From NCBI RefSeq assembly GCF_024600715.1, contig NZ_CP102332.1:4092001-4156000 (forward strand): a stretch of DNA of 64,000 bases, written 5' to 3'. Below are positions 8,121 to 17,106 of the stretch, one piece after another. Both the position numbers and the translations under genes were made by a program. Under the pieces are notes generated by a model, which worked only from the letters and a program-made list of their open reading frames with translations, did not search any database and was not told the origin of the DNA. How positions within the stretch are numbered: position 1 is the stretch's first letter; each line of letters starts with the position of its first letter. The DNA comes from Streptomyces changanensis (lineage in GTDB: Bacteria; Actinomycetota; Actinomycetes; Streptomycetales; Streptomycetaceae).

Positions 8121-8866
8121 CGGAGACGGGTGGACCGGTGGACGGACAGGCGGGCGGACCGGCGGGCGGACAGGCGGGCGGACCGGCGGGTGGGGTTCCG
8201 GAGCAGCGCCGGGTGCGGGTGGTGCTCGTCGACGACCACCGGATGTTCCGCACGGGCGTCCAGGCCGAGATCGGGCGGACGGAGGAGACGGGCGTGGAGG
8301 TCGTCGGCGAGGCCGCCGACGTCGACCAGGCGGTCACCGTCATCACCGCGACCCGCCCCGAGGTGGTCCTGCTCGACGTGCACCTGCCGGGCGGCGGCGG
8401 GGTGGAGGTGCTGCGCCGCTGCGCGCCGCTGATGGCGGCCGCCGAGTCCCCCGTGCGGTTCCTGGCGCTGTCCGTGTCGGACGCCGCCGAGGACGTCATC
8501 GGGGTGATCCGCGGCGGCGCCCGCGGCTACGTCACCAAGACCATCACCGGCGCCGACCTGGTCGACTCCGTCTTCCGGGTGCAGGAGGGCGACGCGGTGT
8601 TCTCACCGCGCCTGGCCGGCTTCGTGCTGGACGCCTTCGCGTCGACGGACGCCCCGCCGGTCGACGAGGACCTCGACCGGCTCACGCAGCGCGAGCGCGA
8701 GGTGCTGCGGCTCATCGCGCGCGGCTACGCGTACAAGGAGATCGCCAAGCAGCTGTTCATCTCGGTGAAGACCGTCGAGTCGCACGTCTCGGCGGTGCTG
8801 CGCAAGCTCCAGCTGTCCAACCGGCACGAGCTCACCCGGTGGGCGACGGCACGCCGACTCGTCTGA
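8117..8866 (+). CDS. NarL/LuxR-family response regulator, partner of the PspC kinase
   Basis: This 249-residue protein has a receiver domain at about 34-155 with acidic pair Asp39-Asp40, phosphoacceptor Asp87 (LLDVHLPG) and Lys141, and a C-terminal LuxR-type helix-turn-helix at about 185-249 (LTQREREVLRLIARG, KEIAKQLFISVKTVESHV). A Gly/Gln/Ala repeat (GGQAGGPAGG) precedes the receiver. ATG 8117 overlaps the kinase stop, and AGGAGG lies 7 nt upstream. Targets are unknown; the nearby divergent PspC gene is an obvious candidate. Confidence 0.93.
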   Translation: MTETGGPVDGQAGGPAGGQAGGPAGGVPEQRRVRVVLVDDHRMFRTGVQAEIGRTEETGVEVVGEAADVDQAVTVITATRPEVVLLDVHLPGGGGVEVLRRCAPLMAAAESPVRFLALSVSDAAEDVIGVIRGGARGYVTKTITGADLVDSVFRVQEGDAVFSPRLAGFVLDAFASTDAPPVDEDLDRLTQREREVLRLIARGYAYKEIAKQLFISVKTVESHVSAVLRKLQLSNRHELTRWATARRLV

Positions 8867-9277
8867 CGGCGCCGGCGCCACGCGCGCCGCCGAGCCGAGC
8901 CACCGCCCCGCCGAGCCGCGCACCGCGCGCAGCCGAGCCGCGCCCAGTCCGGCCGAGCCGCGCCCAGCCCAGCTGAGCCCGCCTAGGCCGGCCCCGCCGA
9001 GCCATTGCCCCGCCGAGCTCGGGGCCAGCCGTGCCGAGCCCGGGCCAGCCGTGCCGAGCCCGGGCCGGCCGTGCCCAGCCGTGCCACCGCCGGGCCGCGT
9101 CCAGCCGTGCCCAGCCGTGCCACCGCCGGGCCGTGCACAGCCGCGCCGGCGCCGTACCCCCACCACCCCCAGCCCCCAGCCCCCACCCCTCACCCCCTCG
9201 CCCCGCGGCCGTTTGTGGCGCGATCGGTGGGAATGTGCGGCAACCCGCTGGGCCCCGGCGCCCTCCTACGAGCCGTG
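8867..9277. other. Low-complexity spacer with short tandem repeats
   Basis: I see no gene. Imperfect repeats of the CCGAGCCGCGCCCAG type fill 8880-9000. A 21-bp repeat (around CCAGCCGTGCCGAGCCCGGG) is present twice at 9023-9064. A 29-bp segment recurs at 9069-9097 and 9105-9133 (period 36). The last 80 bases contain the esterase promoter, with no clear hexamers. Confidence 0.5.
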
Positions 9278-10405
9278 ATGAGCCTGACGGGTACGCCCTT
9301 CTTCGTGACCGCGGTCGCCCTCGCGGTGGTGGCTGTCGTGGTGCCGTTCGTGTGGTGGGGCCGGGTGCGCGGGCCGCTCCTGGTCCGGGGTCTGGCACGG
9401 CTCGCGATGGTCGGCTTCGCGCAGGTCACCGCGATGCTCGTGGTGTTCCTCGCGGTGAACGACGCCAACGGCCTGTTCAGCGACTGGGACGACCTGCTCG
9501 GCCGGCAGGACAACGTCCGGTCGGCCGACGACCTCGGCCCGGACGGGCTCGGCGGCCGCAGGGTCGCCGACCTGCCGAAGACCCGGCAGACGTTCCGGCC
9601 CGTCCCGGCGTCCACCGACGGCCGGCTCAGGACCACGCTGCTGGAGGGGCAGGTGTCCGGCGTGAGCGCCGAGGTGTACGTCTGGCTGCCGCCGCAGTAC
9701 GACGACCCCGCCTTTCGGAACGTCGAGTTCCCCGTGGTGGAGCTGTTCTCCGGCTTCCCCGGCACCCCCTCGTCGTGGTTCGCCGGGCTGCGAGTGACCG
9801 AGCAGCTGGAGCCGCTCATGCGGGACGGCCGGGTCGCGCCGTTCATCCTCGTCTCGCCGCGCACCAAGCTCCTCGGCGACGCGGACGCGGGCTGCGCCAA
9901 CGTTCCCGGCGTCGTCAACGCCGAGACGTGGGTCAGCGTCGACGTGCGGAAGATGGTCACCGACAACTTCCGCGCCGTGGAGACGCCCGACGGCTGGGCC
10001 GCGGCGGGCTTCTCGGCGGGCGGGCACTGCGCGGCGAAGGTCGCGCTGGCCCACCCCGACCGGTACCGGTACGCGGTGAGCATGTCCGGGTACAACGACC
10101 CGGCCGCCGAACCCGCCTCGATCGTCGGCAGGGACGAGCGGCTGCGGAAGGCCAACGACCCGCTCACCCTCCTGCGGACCGCGCCCACCCCGCCCCGCCT
10201 GACCCTGCTCTACACCGGCGACGGCGGTGACGGCTACCAGCAGGGCCTCGACCTGCGGGCCGCCGCACAGCCCCCGACCCGCGTCGAGGTGCGCCGCGTC
10301 GTCGGTGGGCACCGGACGTCCACCTGGGCGGAGGAGGTGCCGGAGGTCTTCACCTGGCTGACGCGCCGGCTGGAGGGCGCGGGCACGGCGGCGCACCGCC
10401 GGTGA
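9278..10405 (+). CDS. Membrane-anchored esterase (antigen 85 / esterase D-like alpha/beta hydrolase)
   Basis: This 375-residue protein has an N-terminal membrane segment (about 7-26) and a second hydrophobic stretch (about 35-60). The hydrolase domain faces outward, as in the Esterase (PF00756-like) families. The nucleophile is Ser246 in GFSAGGH. A late His345 in GGHRTSTW completes the expected triad, and the acidic residue is not assigned. Substrate is unknown; secreted family members act on acyl esters or transfer acyl groups. ATG 9278 is chosen because MSLTGTPFF begins the conserved part; upstream frame is repeat filler. No strong Shine-Dalgarno is present, and GTG 9275 is equally possible. 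Confidence 0.8.
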   Translation: MSLTGTPFFVTAVALAVVAVVVPFVWWGRVRGPLLVRGLARLAMVGFAQVTAMLVVFLAVNDANGLFSDWDDLLGRQDNVRSADDLGPDGLGGRRVADLPKTRQTFRPVPASTDGRLRTTLLEGQVSGVSAEVYVWLPPQYDDPAFRNVEFPVVELFSGFPGTPSSWFAGLRVTEQLEPLMRDGRVAPFILVSPRTKLLGDADAGCANVPGVVNAETWVSVDVRKMVTDNFRAVETPDGWAAAGFSAGGHCAAKVALAHPDRYRYAVSMSGYNDPAAEPASIVGRDERLRKANDPLTLLRTAPTPPRLTLLYTGDGGDGYQQGLDLRAAAQPPTRVEVRRVVGGHRTSTWAEEVPEVFTWLTRRLEGAGTAAHRR

Positions 10406-10685
10406 CCTGACCCCGGGCCTGCGGTGTGGGGTTCCACGAGCGACACCGGCCGCCGCAGCGGGGGACCCGCGGTTGTGTGTCGACGGCCTCGGTGCTCTCC
10501 CCCCACCGACGGCGGCCGGACGCCGCGAGACGACACCCACACAGCGGTCACCGGTACGGCCACCGGCCACCGGTCGACGCCGACGCGCCGGACAGGCGTC
10601 TCCAGGCGAGGCGGTCGGGCGACAAGTCGGTGGCCCGTCCTTCGGCGACGACGTCGCGACGCGGAGCCTGCCGGGGGCGCGGGGG

Positions 10686-11774
10686 TCAGCCGACGCGGGT
10701 GGCGGCCGCCCAGGGCATCGAGTCGACGGGCGCGATCCGCACCGTCGAACCGCTGCGCGGGGCGTGGATCATCCGCCCGTCGCCGATGTAGATGCCGACG
10801 TGGCTGAGGCCCGGGTAGAAGAAGACCAGGTCACCGGGGGCCAGTTGGTCCCGCGGGACGCGCCGTCCGGCGTCGACCTGCGAGTACGTGGTGCGGGGCA
10901 GGGACACCCCGGCGGCCCGCCAGGCGGCCTGCGCCAGGCCGGAGCAGTCGTACGACGACGGGCCGGTCGCGCCCCACCGGTACGGCCGGCCGATGGCGCC
11001 GTACGCGTAACCCACGGCCCGCGCGGCCCGGGGCGTCGGCGCCCGCAGGGAGTCCGCCGCCGGGCGTTCCACCGCGGGGCGCTCCGCCGGGGCGGTGCGG
11101 GCCGCGCGCCCCGCGCCCCCGCGCCCCCCGCCGGCGGTCTCGGCGGCCTCGTACGCGGCCCGCTGCTCGGTGGTGAGGCGGGAGAGCAGCAGCCGGGCGG
11201 CGGCGAGCCGGTTCTGGACGGTGGTCTTGTGCCGGTGCGCCTCCGCCTGCCGCGTCCGCAGCTCCCGCGCGTGGTCGGCGGCCTCGCTGCGCAGTCGGCC
11301 GATCTCGACCACCTGGCCGCGCAGCGCCGCGATGTCGACGGTTTGCCGGTCGCCGATCCGCTCGGCGAGGGCGGCGCCGCGCAGGTACGCCTCGGGGTCG
11401 GAAGAGAACGCCAGCCGCAGGGCGGGGCCGAGGCCGCCGCCGCGGTACTGGGCGGCGGCGGTCGCGCCGAGGGCGTCACGCGCGGCGGCGAGCCGCTCGG
11501 TGCGCCGGGCCGCCTCGTCCTGGAGGGCGTCGAGCCGGTCCCGGGCGGCATCGGCCTGCTCCCTCGCGCCGTTGTACCGCTCGGTGGCGGCCTCCGCCTC
11601 GCGGTACAGCCGGTCGACCTCCGCACCGGCCGGCGCGGGGGCGGGGCGGGGGGCGGCGTGCCCGGCCCCGTCGAACGCGGTGGCCGTCGCCGCCCCGGCC
11701 AGCGCGAGGGTGGCGGCCCTGCGGCCGGCCCGTCCGCCGAGCGGGCGCTGCCTGGGCTTGCGGTGCGCTGCCAC
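10686..11774 (-). CDS. Secreted NlpC/P60 peptidoglycan hydrolase with coiled coil
   Basis: This 362-residue protein has a signal peptide (basic AAHRKPRQRP start, hydrophobic core to about residue 40), then a long coiled-coil region (about 50-215, rich in Ala/Glu/Arg heptads). A Pro/Ala linker leads to a C-terminal NlpC/P60 domain with catalytic Cys277 (SSYDCSGL) and His325 (SHVGIYIGDG). The architecture resembles RipA-type endopeptidases that cut the peptide stem of peptidoglycan at division or growth. GTG 11774 is preferred because homologues begin at this motif; GTG 11786 is in frame and possible. A sister NlpC/P60 gene lies 0.9 kb away on the same strand. Confidence 0.9.
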   Translation of the reverse strand: MAAHRKPRQRPLGGRAGRRAATLALAGAATATAFDGAGHAAPRPAPAPAGAEVDRLYREAEAATERYNGAREQADAARDRLDALQDEAARRTERLAAARDALGATAAAQYRGGGLGPALRLAFSSDPEAYLRGAALAERIGDRQTVDIAALRGQVVEIGRLRSEAADHARELRTRQAEAHRHKTTVQNRLAAARLLLSRLTTEQRAAYEAAETAGGGRGGAGRAARTAPAERPAVERPAADSLRAPTPRAARAVGYAYGAIGRPYRWGATGPSSYDCSGLAQAAWRAAGVSLPRTTYSQVDAGRRVPRDQLAPGDLVFFYPGLSHVGIYIGDGRMIHAPRSGSTVRIAPVDSMPWAAATRVG

Positions 11775-11786
11775 GAGGGCGCTCAC

Positions 11787-12121
11787 TTCCCTTCACATCA
11801 CGTCACGTCACGGCCGGACGCGGCCGTCGACCGGCACACGGGGAGGCTCCGCCTCCGGCGGGTGGCCGGTGCGGGCCGGCCGGGGGCCCGATGGGGCCGG
11901 ACGGAGGCCGGACGAGGTCGGTGCCTGGGGGAGGACGCTAGGCGCGGGCGGCGGTGCGGAGTGGGCGAGTGACCGCTATTGGCCACGGCTGTGGGTTCCG
12001 GGGCGGAGTGTGGCCGCCGGCATGCGCGGAACCTGTCATTCCGCATCAGCCGTGACCGATGTACCGGAACAGGCCGACCTGGCCGACGGGCGATGGTAAG
12101 GCCACGATTAGGCTCCGCCCC
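11787..12121. other. Divergent promoter region, NlpC/P60 gene and membrane-protein gene
   Basis: There is no gene in this 335-base gap. On the plus strand TAGGCT ends 7 nt before ATG 12122, which suggests a leaderless transcript for the membrane protein. On the minus strand a TAGCGT hexamer at about 11936-11941 could be the -10 of the NlpC/P60 gene; the same hexamer precedes the second NlpC/P60 gene. Confidence 0.45.
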
Positions 12122-12475
12122 ATGAACGTGCTCATCAACGTCTTCGTCGCCCTGCACATCCTCGGTATCGCCGCGCTCTTCGGCGGGTTCCTGACCCAGG
12201 TGAAGGCGATGCGGGCGGGTACGGCCCGCATGATTCCGGCCATGCTGCACGGCGCGCTGACCATGCTGGTCACCGGTATGGCCCTGGTCGGGCTGAACCA
12301 GGCCGAGGGCGCGACCGTCGACAACGTCAAGATCGGCGTGAAGCTGGCGCTGCTGGTCGTGATCCTCGGCCTGGTCTACGTCAAGCGGGACGACGAGCGG
12401 GTCGGCACGGGCGCGTTCGCCACGGTCGGCGCCCTCACGGCGGCCAACGTCTTCATCGCCACGCTCTGGACCTGA
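12122..12475 (+). CDS. Small integral membrane protein (117 aa)
   Basis: Four hydrophobic helices fill most of the protein: about 4-24, 40-60, 70-88 and 97-115. The loop after helix 1 carries Lys/Arg, and KRDDER follows helix 3. It is conserved in my memory of Streptomyces next to the NlpC/P60 and pcrA genes, but no function is known. ATG 12122 is 7 nt after a TAGGCT -10-like box, consistent with leaderless expression. It converges with the second NlpC/P60 gene. Confidence 0.75.
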   Translation: MNVLINVFVALHILGIAALFGGFLTQVKAMRAGTARMIPAMLHGALTMLVTGMALVGLNQAEGATVDNVKIGVKLALLVVILGLVYVKRDDERVGTGAFATVGALTAANVFIATLWT

Positions 12476-12483
12476 CGGCCCCG

Positions 12484-12600
12484 CCACCCGTCGTGCGGAG
12501 CCCCCGCCACCCGTCGTGCGGAGCCCCCGCCACCCGTCGTGCGGAGCCCCCGCCACCCGTCGTGCGGAGCCCCCGCCACCCGTCGTGCGGAGCCCCCGCC
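12484..12600. repeat. 23-bp tandem repeat, five copies
   Basis: The unit CACCCGTCGTGCGGAGCCCC plus CGC starts at 12485, 12508, 12531, 12554 and 12577, almost without change. It begins 9 bases after a stop codon and fills the gap between two convergent genes. Each unit can form a small GCGG/CCGC hairpin, so the array may help stop transcription from both sides. Confidence 0.9.
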
Positions 12601-12665
12601 GCTCGCCTACGGAGCCCGGCCCGCGCCGCCCGTCGTGCGAGCCGGAGCCGGCCCCGCGGCGGGCG

Positions 12666-13958
12666 TCACGCCGGGCGGGCGACCCCGGCCACCTCCGTGG
12701 GGGAGAGCGGCTCCGCGCGGACGCCCGCCCCGGGGCCCGGCGCGTGGATGACCGTGCCGTCGCCGGCGTAGATCCCGACGTGACCGGGCTGCCGGTCCAG
12801 GAGGACCAGGTCGCCCGGGAGCAGCTCCTCCGCCGCGACCGGCCGCCCCGCCGCCAGCTGCTCCGCGGCGGTGCGCGGCAGCTCCACGCCCGCCGCCTTC
12901 CAGGCGGCCCGGGTCAGCCCGGAGCAGTCGTACGAGGACGGGCCGCTCGCGCCGCGCACGTACGGCTTGCCGAGCTGCGCCCGGGCGAAGGCGAGGACCT
13001 TCGCCGCCTCGGCCGCGTACCCGGACCGGTCCACGACGCGCGCGGCCCCGACGGCGCCGTCCACGTCGGCACCCCGGGCCGTGCTGACGGTCCCGGTCGT
13101 GTCCACGGTCCCGGCCATGGCTGCGGCACGGGGGCCGCCACCGGCACCGGTGCCCGTACGCGTGCCCAAGTCCAGATCCGTCGCGGTCGCGGTCGCCGTG
13201 TCGGTGCCGGTGCCGGTCGGGCAACCCGGTCCGGCCGGCCCCTCCGCCCCGGCGACCCCGTCCGCCGGAGCCGGAGGGAGCTCCGGTACCGACGGGGCGG
13301 GCGTCTGCCACGGCCGGCCCTCCCAGGCGGGCCCTCCGGGCCCCTCCCAGGCCCGTCCCGCCGGCGCCGCGCCGGGCACCCGGTGCCCCGCGTCCGCGGC
13401 CCGGGCCACCAGGGCGCGCGCTCCGGCCAGTTTCGCCTGCACGGTCCGCTTCGCGGTGCGCACCGCCGCCCGCGACACCGCCGGGGACTCCGGCACCGGA
13501 GCCGCGACCACCCCGGCACCTTCCGAAACCGGAACCGGAGCCGGAGCCGGAGCCGGAACCCGGTCGGGCGCGGGCGCGGGCGCCGGACCGGGCGCGTCGA
13601 GGAGCCGGCCGCGCACCGCACCGCCCTCCCGCGCCCCGCCGCCACCACCGCCGCCGACGCGGTCGCCGGGCCGTGGCGGCTCGACGGCCGGCCCGGGCGC
13701 GGGGTACGCCGGGTGCGACGGGTAGCGCTGGGCGGCCGTGCCGGCCAGCCGGTACAGGTCGTCGACCTTGCGCTGCACCTCGTCGACGGTGGGACCGCCG
13801 CCGGGCCCCGGGGCGGCGACGGCGGGACCGGCCGCCGCGGGCTGGCTGGACAGCAGCGTCACGGAGGCGAGGGCGGCCGTCGTGAACCCGACGGCGGGGG
13901 AGTGGGCACGTACCGTACGGGCGGTGGTGCGGTCGCGCGGCTTGCGATGCGACGCCAA
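12666..13958 (-). CDS. Secreted NlpC/P60 peptidoglycan hydrolase with long linker
   Basis: This 430-residue protein has a signal peptide (ASHRKPRDR start, then a hydrophobic core to about residue 48). A long Pro/Ala/Gly/Thr-rich region (about 75-310) with stretches such as PAPAPAP and TDTATATAT replaces the coiled coil of the sister protein. The C-terminal NlpC/P60 domain has catalytic Cys345 (SSYDCSGLT) and His393 (GHVGIYAGDG). The start is taken as TTG 13958 because the conserved ASHRKPR motif follows it and GGAAGGAG lies about 10 nt upstream; TTG starts are rare. The linker probably spans the wall. Confidence 0.87.
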   Translation of the reverse strand: MASHRKPRDRTTARTVRAHSPAVGFTTAALASVTLLSSQPAAAGPAVAAPGPGGGPTVDEVQRKVDDLYRLAGTAAQRYPSHPAYPAPGPAVEPPRPGDRVGGGGGGGAREGGAVRGRLLDAPGPAPAPAPDRVPAPAPAPVPVSEGAGVVAAPVPESPAVSRAAVRTAKRTVQAKLAGARALVARAADAGHRVPGAAPAGRAWEGPGGPAWEGRPWQTPAPSVPELPPAPADGVAGAEGPAGPGCPTGTGTDTATATATDLDLGTRTGTGAGGGPRAAAMAGTVDTTGTVSTARGADVDGAVGAARVVDRSGYAAEAAKVLAFARAQLGKPYVRGASGPSSYDCSGLTRAAWKAAGVELPRTAAEQLAAGRPVAAEELLPGDLVLLDRQPGHVGIYAGDGTVIHAPGPGAGVRAEPLSPTEVAGVARPA

Positions 13959-14370
13959 GGGTCGGCATCTCCTTCCGTGGACCGCCTGCCGGGAGAGCCG
14001 TCGGGTGGCTGGGTGCGGGCGCGGATGCGGAAGGTGCCCCACGGTCCCGCCGCGGGCGGCGGCGTGCACCGGTCCACCCCGTCCTGCTGGGTGGTCTCCC
14101 CGGCTCCCGGTGGCCGCGCGCCGGCCGTGGGCGGGCAGGCGGGGGCGCGCCGGGAACGGCGGCGGCGGCTCGATCGGCGGGGGTCGCCGAAAAGGGGGAC
14201 GGGCCGCTTGGGCGAGCACGCTAGCCAACCTGTGGCGGCGCTGTGAAGGTCACCGAGCGATATGCCCGATACGTTTCCGTGACCTCGCGCAGGGTGACCG
14301 GGCGTGGCACTCGGTGAGGCAGGCGGTTCCGCCCCGGCTTGTCGGTGGGTCCGCCTAGACTCGGTAGGCG
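13959..14370. other. Divergent promoter region, NlpC/P60 gene and pcrA
   Basis: There is no gene in this 412-base gap. The minus-strand promoter is annotated separately, leaving a leader of about 250 nt before the NlpC/P60 start. On the plus strand TAGACT at 14356-14361 is a likely -10 for pcrA, placing the transcript start at or just before ATG 14371. Confidence 0.5.
14218..14247 (-). promoter_or_regulatory. Promoter for the NlpC/P60 gene at 12666-13958
   Basis: On the minus strand TTCACA (14247-14242) and TAGCGT (14223-14218) are spaced by 18 nt. This is a good fit to a vegetative-type promoter. Confidence 0.5.
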
Positions 14371-16845
14371 ATGAGCAGCCTCTTTGACGACAGCTTCCTG
14401 GCGGACCTCCGCAACCACCCCGCGGACGAACCACCGCCGCCCGAGGACTCCGAGGCCACCCCGGCCGCGGAGGAGGTCCCGCACGACCTCTTCGGGGGGA
14501 AGTTCGACGTGCCACCGGCCCGGGACCCGTACTACCGGGACGGCTCGCCGCGCCCGGTCGTCGACCCGGAGGCCCTGCTCGACGGGTTGAACGAGCAGCA
14601 GCGCGCCGCCGTCGTCCACACCGGTTCGCCGCTGCTCATCGTCGCCGGCGCCGGCTCGGGCAAGACCCGCGTCCTCACGCACCGCATCGCGCACCTCCTC
14701 GCCACGCGGAACGTCCACCCGGGGCAGATACTCGCCATCACCTTCACCAACAAGGCCGCCGGCGAGATGAAGGAGCGGGTCGAGCAGATCGTCGGCCCGC
14801 GCGCCAACGCCATGTGGGTGATGACCTTCCACAGCGCGTGCGTCCGCATCCTGCGCCGCGAGTCCAAGCGGCTCGGCTTCACGTCGTCGTTCTCGATCTA
14901 CGACGCGGCCGACTCCAAGCGGCTCATGGCCCTGGTCTGCCGGGACCTCGACCTCGACCCCAAGCGGTACCCGCCGAAGTCGTTCAGCGCCAAGGTCTCC
15001 AACCTGAAGAACGAGCTGATCGACGAGGAGACCTTCGCCGACCAGGCCGCCGACGGTTTCGAGAAGACCCTCGCCGAGGCGTACCGGATGTACCAGGCGC
15101 GGCTGCGCGAGGCCAACGCCCTGGACTTCGACGACATCATCATGACGACGGTCCACCTGCTCCAGGCGTTCCCGGACGTCGCCGAGCACTACCGCCGCCG
15201 CTTCCGGCACGTCCTCGTCGACGAGTACCAGGACACCAACCACGCGCAGTACACCCTCGTGCGGGAGCTGGTGGGCGAGGGGTCCGAGGACCTGGGCCCG
15301 GCCGAGCTGTGCGTGGTGGGCGACGCCGACCAGTCGATCTACGCCTTCCGCGGCGCCACCATCCGCAACATCCTCCAGTTCGAGGAGGACTACCCGGAGG
15401 CGACGACGATCCTGCTGGAGCAGAACTACCGCTCCACGCAGACGATCCTGTCCGCGGCCAACGCCGTCATCGAGCGCAACGAGAGCCGCCGCCCCAAGAA
15501 CCTGTGGACGAACGCCGGCACCGGCGCCGGCATCACCGGGTACGTCGCGGACACCGAGCACGACGAGGCCCAGTTCGTCGCCGACGAGATCGACCGCCTC
15601 ACCGACAGCGGCGAGGCGAAGGCGGGTGACGTCGCGGTCTTCTACCGGACCAACGCCCAGTCCCGCGTCTTCGAAGAGGTCTTCATCCGCGTCGGCCTGC
15701 CCTACAAGGTCGTCGGCGGCGTCCGCTTCTACGAGCGCAAGGAGGTCCGGGACGTCCTCGCCTACCTGCGCGTCCTGGCCAACCCGGAGGACGCCGTCCC
15801 GCTGCGCCGCATCCTCAACGTCCCCAAGCGCGGCATCGGCGAGCGCGCAGAGGCCATGGTCGAGGCGCTGGCCCTGCGCGAGCGGATCACCTTCCCGCAG
15901 GCCCTGAAGCGGGTCGACGAGGCGTACGGCATGGCGGCCCGCTCGGCGAACGCCGTGAAGCGCTTCAACCAGCTCATGGACGACCTGCGCACGATCGTCG
16001 AGTCCGGCGCGGGCCCGGCGGTCGTCCTGGAGGCCGTCCTGGAGCGCAGCGGCTACCTCGCGGAGCTCCAGGCGTCGACCGACCCGCAGGACGAGACGCG
16101 CATCGAGAACCTGCAGGAGCTGGCGGCCGTCGCCCTGGAGTTCGAGCAGGAGCGTGGCGAGACCGACGGTGAGGACGCGCCCGCCGCGGGCACGCTCGCC
16201 GAGTTCCTGGAGCGGGTGGCCCTCGTCGCCGACTCCGACCAGATCCCGGACGACGACGAGGAGGGCTCCGGCGTCATCACCCTCATGACGCTGCACACGG
16301 CGAAGGGTCTGGAGTTCCCCGTCGTCTTCCTGACCGGCATGGAGGACGGGGTCTTCCCGCACATGCGGGCCCTCGGCCAGACCAAGGAGCTGGAGGAGGA
16401 GCGGCGCCTCGCCTACGTGGGCATCACGCGCGCCCGGGAGCGGCTGTACCTGACGCGCTCCTCGATGCGCAGCGCGTGGGGCCAGCCCTCGTACAACCCG
16501 CCGTCGCGGTTCCTGGAGGAGATCCCGGAGCAGCACGTGCAGTGGAAGCGCACGGGCCGGACGTCCGCCGCGCCCGCGGGCGCGGTCGGCCCCGCGTCCG
16601 GTGTCGCCGCCTCCCTGTCGGCGTCCCGCTCCCGCGGCGGCCCGTCCGGTTTCGCGACGCGCCGCACGGCGGACAAGCCGGTGGTCGCGCTGGCGGTGGG
16701 CGACCGGGTGACGCACGACCAGTTCGGTCTCGGCACGGTGACGGCGCTGACGGGCACGGGCGGGGACACCCAGGCGACCGTCGACTTCGGCGACGGCAAG
16801 CCGAAGCGACTGCTGCTGCGGTACGCGCCGGTCGAGAAGCTGTGA
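14371..16845 (+). CDS. pcrA: ATP-dependent DNA helicase, PcrA/UvrD family
   Basis: This 824-residue superfamily 1A helicase unwinds DNA 3' to 5' in repair, replication and removal of stalled complexes. The Q motif (GLNEQQ, 72-77), Walker A AGAGSGKT with Lys98 and the DEYQD Walker B (Asp284-Glu285) are all visible. Further SF1 motifs follow, such as GDADQSIYAFRGA, LEQNYRST, TLHTAKGLEF and VGITRARERLYL. An acidic N-terminal extension of about 65 residues precedes the helicase. After a variable linker (about 725-765) a C-terminal KOW/Tudor-like segment (GDRVTHDQFGLGTV) ends the protein, typical of PcrA, where it contacts RNA polymerase. The gene is followed by a very strong terminator. Confidence 0.96.
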   Translation: MSSLFDDSFLADLRNHPADEPPPPEDSEATPAAEEVPHDLFGGKFDVPPARDPYYRDGSPRPVVDPEALLDGLNEQQRAAVVHTGSPLLIVAGAGSGKTRVLTHRIAHLLATRNVHPGQILAITFTNKAAGEMKERVEQIVGPRANAMWVMTFHSACVRILRRESKRLGFTSSFSIYDAADSKRLMALVCRDLDLDPKRYPPKSFSAKVSNLKNELIDEETFADQAADGFEKTLAEAYRMYQARLREANALDFDDIIMTTVHLLQAFPDVAEHYRRRFRHVLVDEYQDTNHAQYTLVRELVGEGSEDLGPAELCVVGDADQSIYAFRGATIRNILQFEEDYPEATTILLEQNYRSTQTILSAANAVIERNESRRPKNLWTNAGTGAGITGYVADTEHDEAQFVADEIDRLTDSGEAKAGDVAVFYRTNAQSRVFEEVFIRVGLPYKVVGGVRFYERKEVRDVLAYLRVLANPEDAVPLRRILNVPKRGIGERAEAMVEALALRERITFPQALKRVDEAYGMAARSANAVKRFNQLMDDLRTIVESGAGPAVVLEAVLERSGYLAELQASTDPQDETRIENLQELAAVALEFEQERGETDGEDAPAAGTLAEFLERVALVADSDQIPDDDEEGSGVITLMTLHTAKGLEFPVVFLTGMEDGVFPHMRALGQTKELEEERRLAYVGITRARERLYLTRSSMRSAWGQPSYNPPSRFLEEIPEQHVQWKRTGRTSAAPAGAVGPASGVAASLSASRSRGGPSGFATRRTADKPVVALAVGDRVTHDQFGLGTVTALTGTGGDTQATVDFGDGKPKRLLLRYAPVEKL

Positions 16846-16848
16846 GGG

Positions 16849-16885
16849 CGTCGGCCCGGCCGGGTGCGTCCCGGCCGGGCCGACG
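16849..16885 (+). terminator. Terminator hairpin after pcrA
   Basis: A perfect 16-bp stem (16849-16864 with 16870-16885) and a 5-nt loop begin 4 nt after the pcrA stop. The following 220 bases to the next gene are GC-rich and contain a duplicated CGGGCGGGCGTAGGCGCGGG segment. Confidence 0.85.
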
Positions 16886-17106
16886 TGCGTCCGGGCGGGC
16901 GTAGGCGCGGGCCGGCCCGCGCAGGTTCGGGCGGGCGTAGGCGCGGGGCCGTGTCGGGCCGGGGCGTACGAGCGGGGCGGGTGCGGGCGGTGCGGTCGGG
17001 TGCGGGCCGTACGGCCGGAGCCGTGCCGGCCGGGGCCGTACGCCGTCATGAGGCCGGGAGCCGGGGCCGGGGGGCGTGCGGGGTGCGCCGGTGTGGGAGC
17101 GGGGGG

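Noticed and set aside
13980..14250. c-di-AMP (ydaO-type) riboswitch before the second NlpC/P60 gene
   Set aside because: Such riboswitches precede cell-wall hydrolases in Streptomyces, and a GGGGAGACC...GGGGTGGACC stretch looked similar, but the key GGGGTGAAT-type core and later conserved segments are missing.
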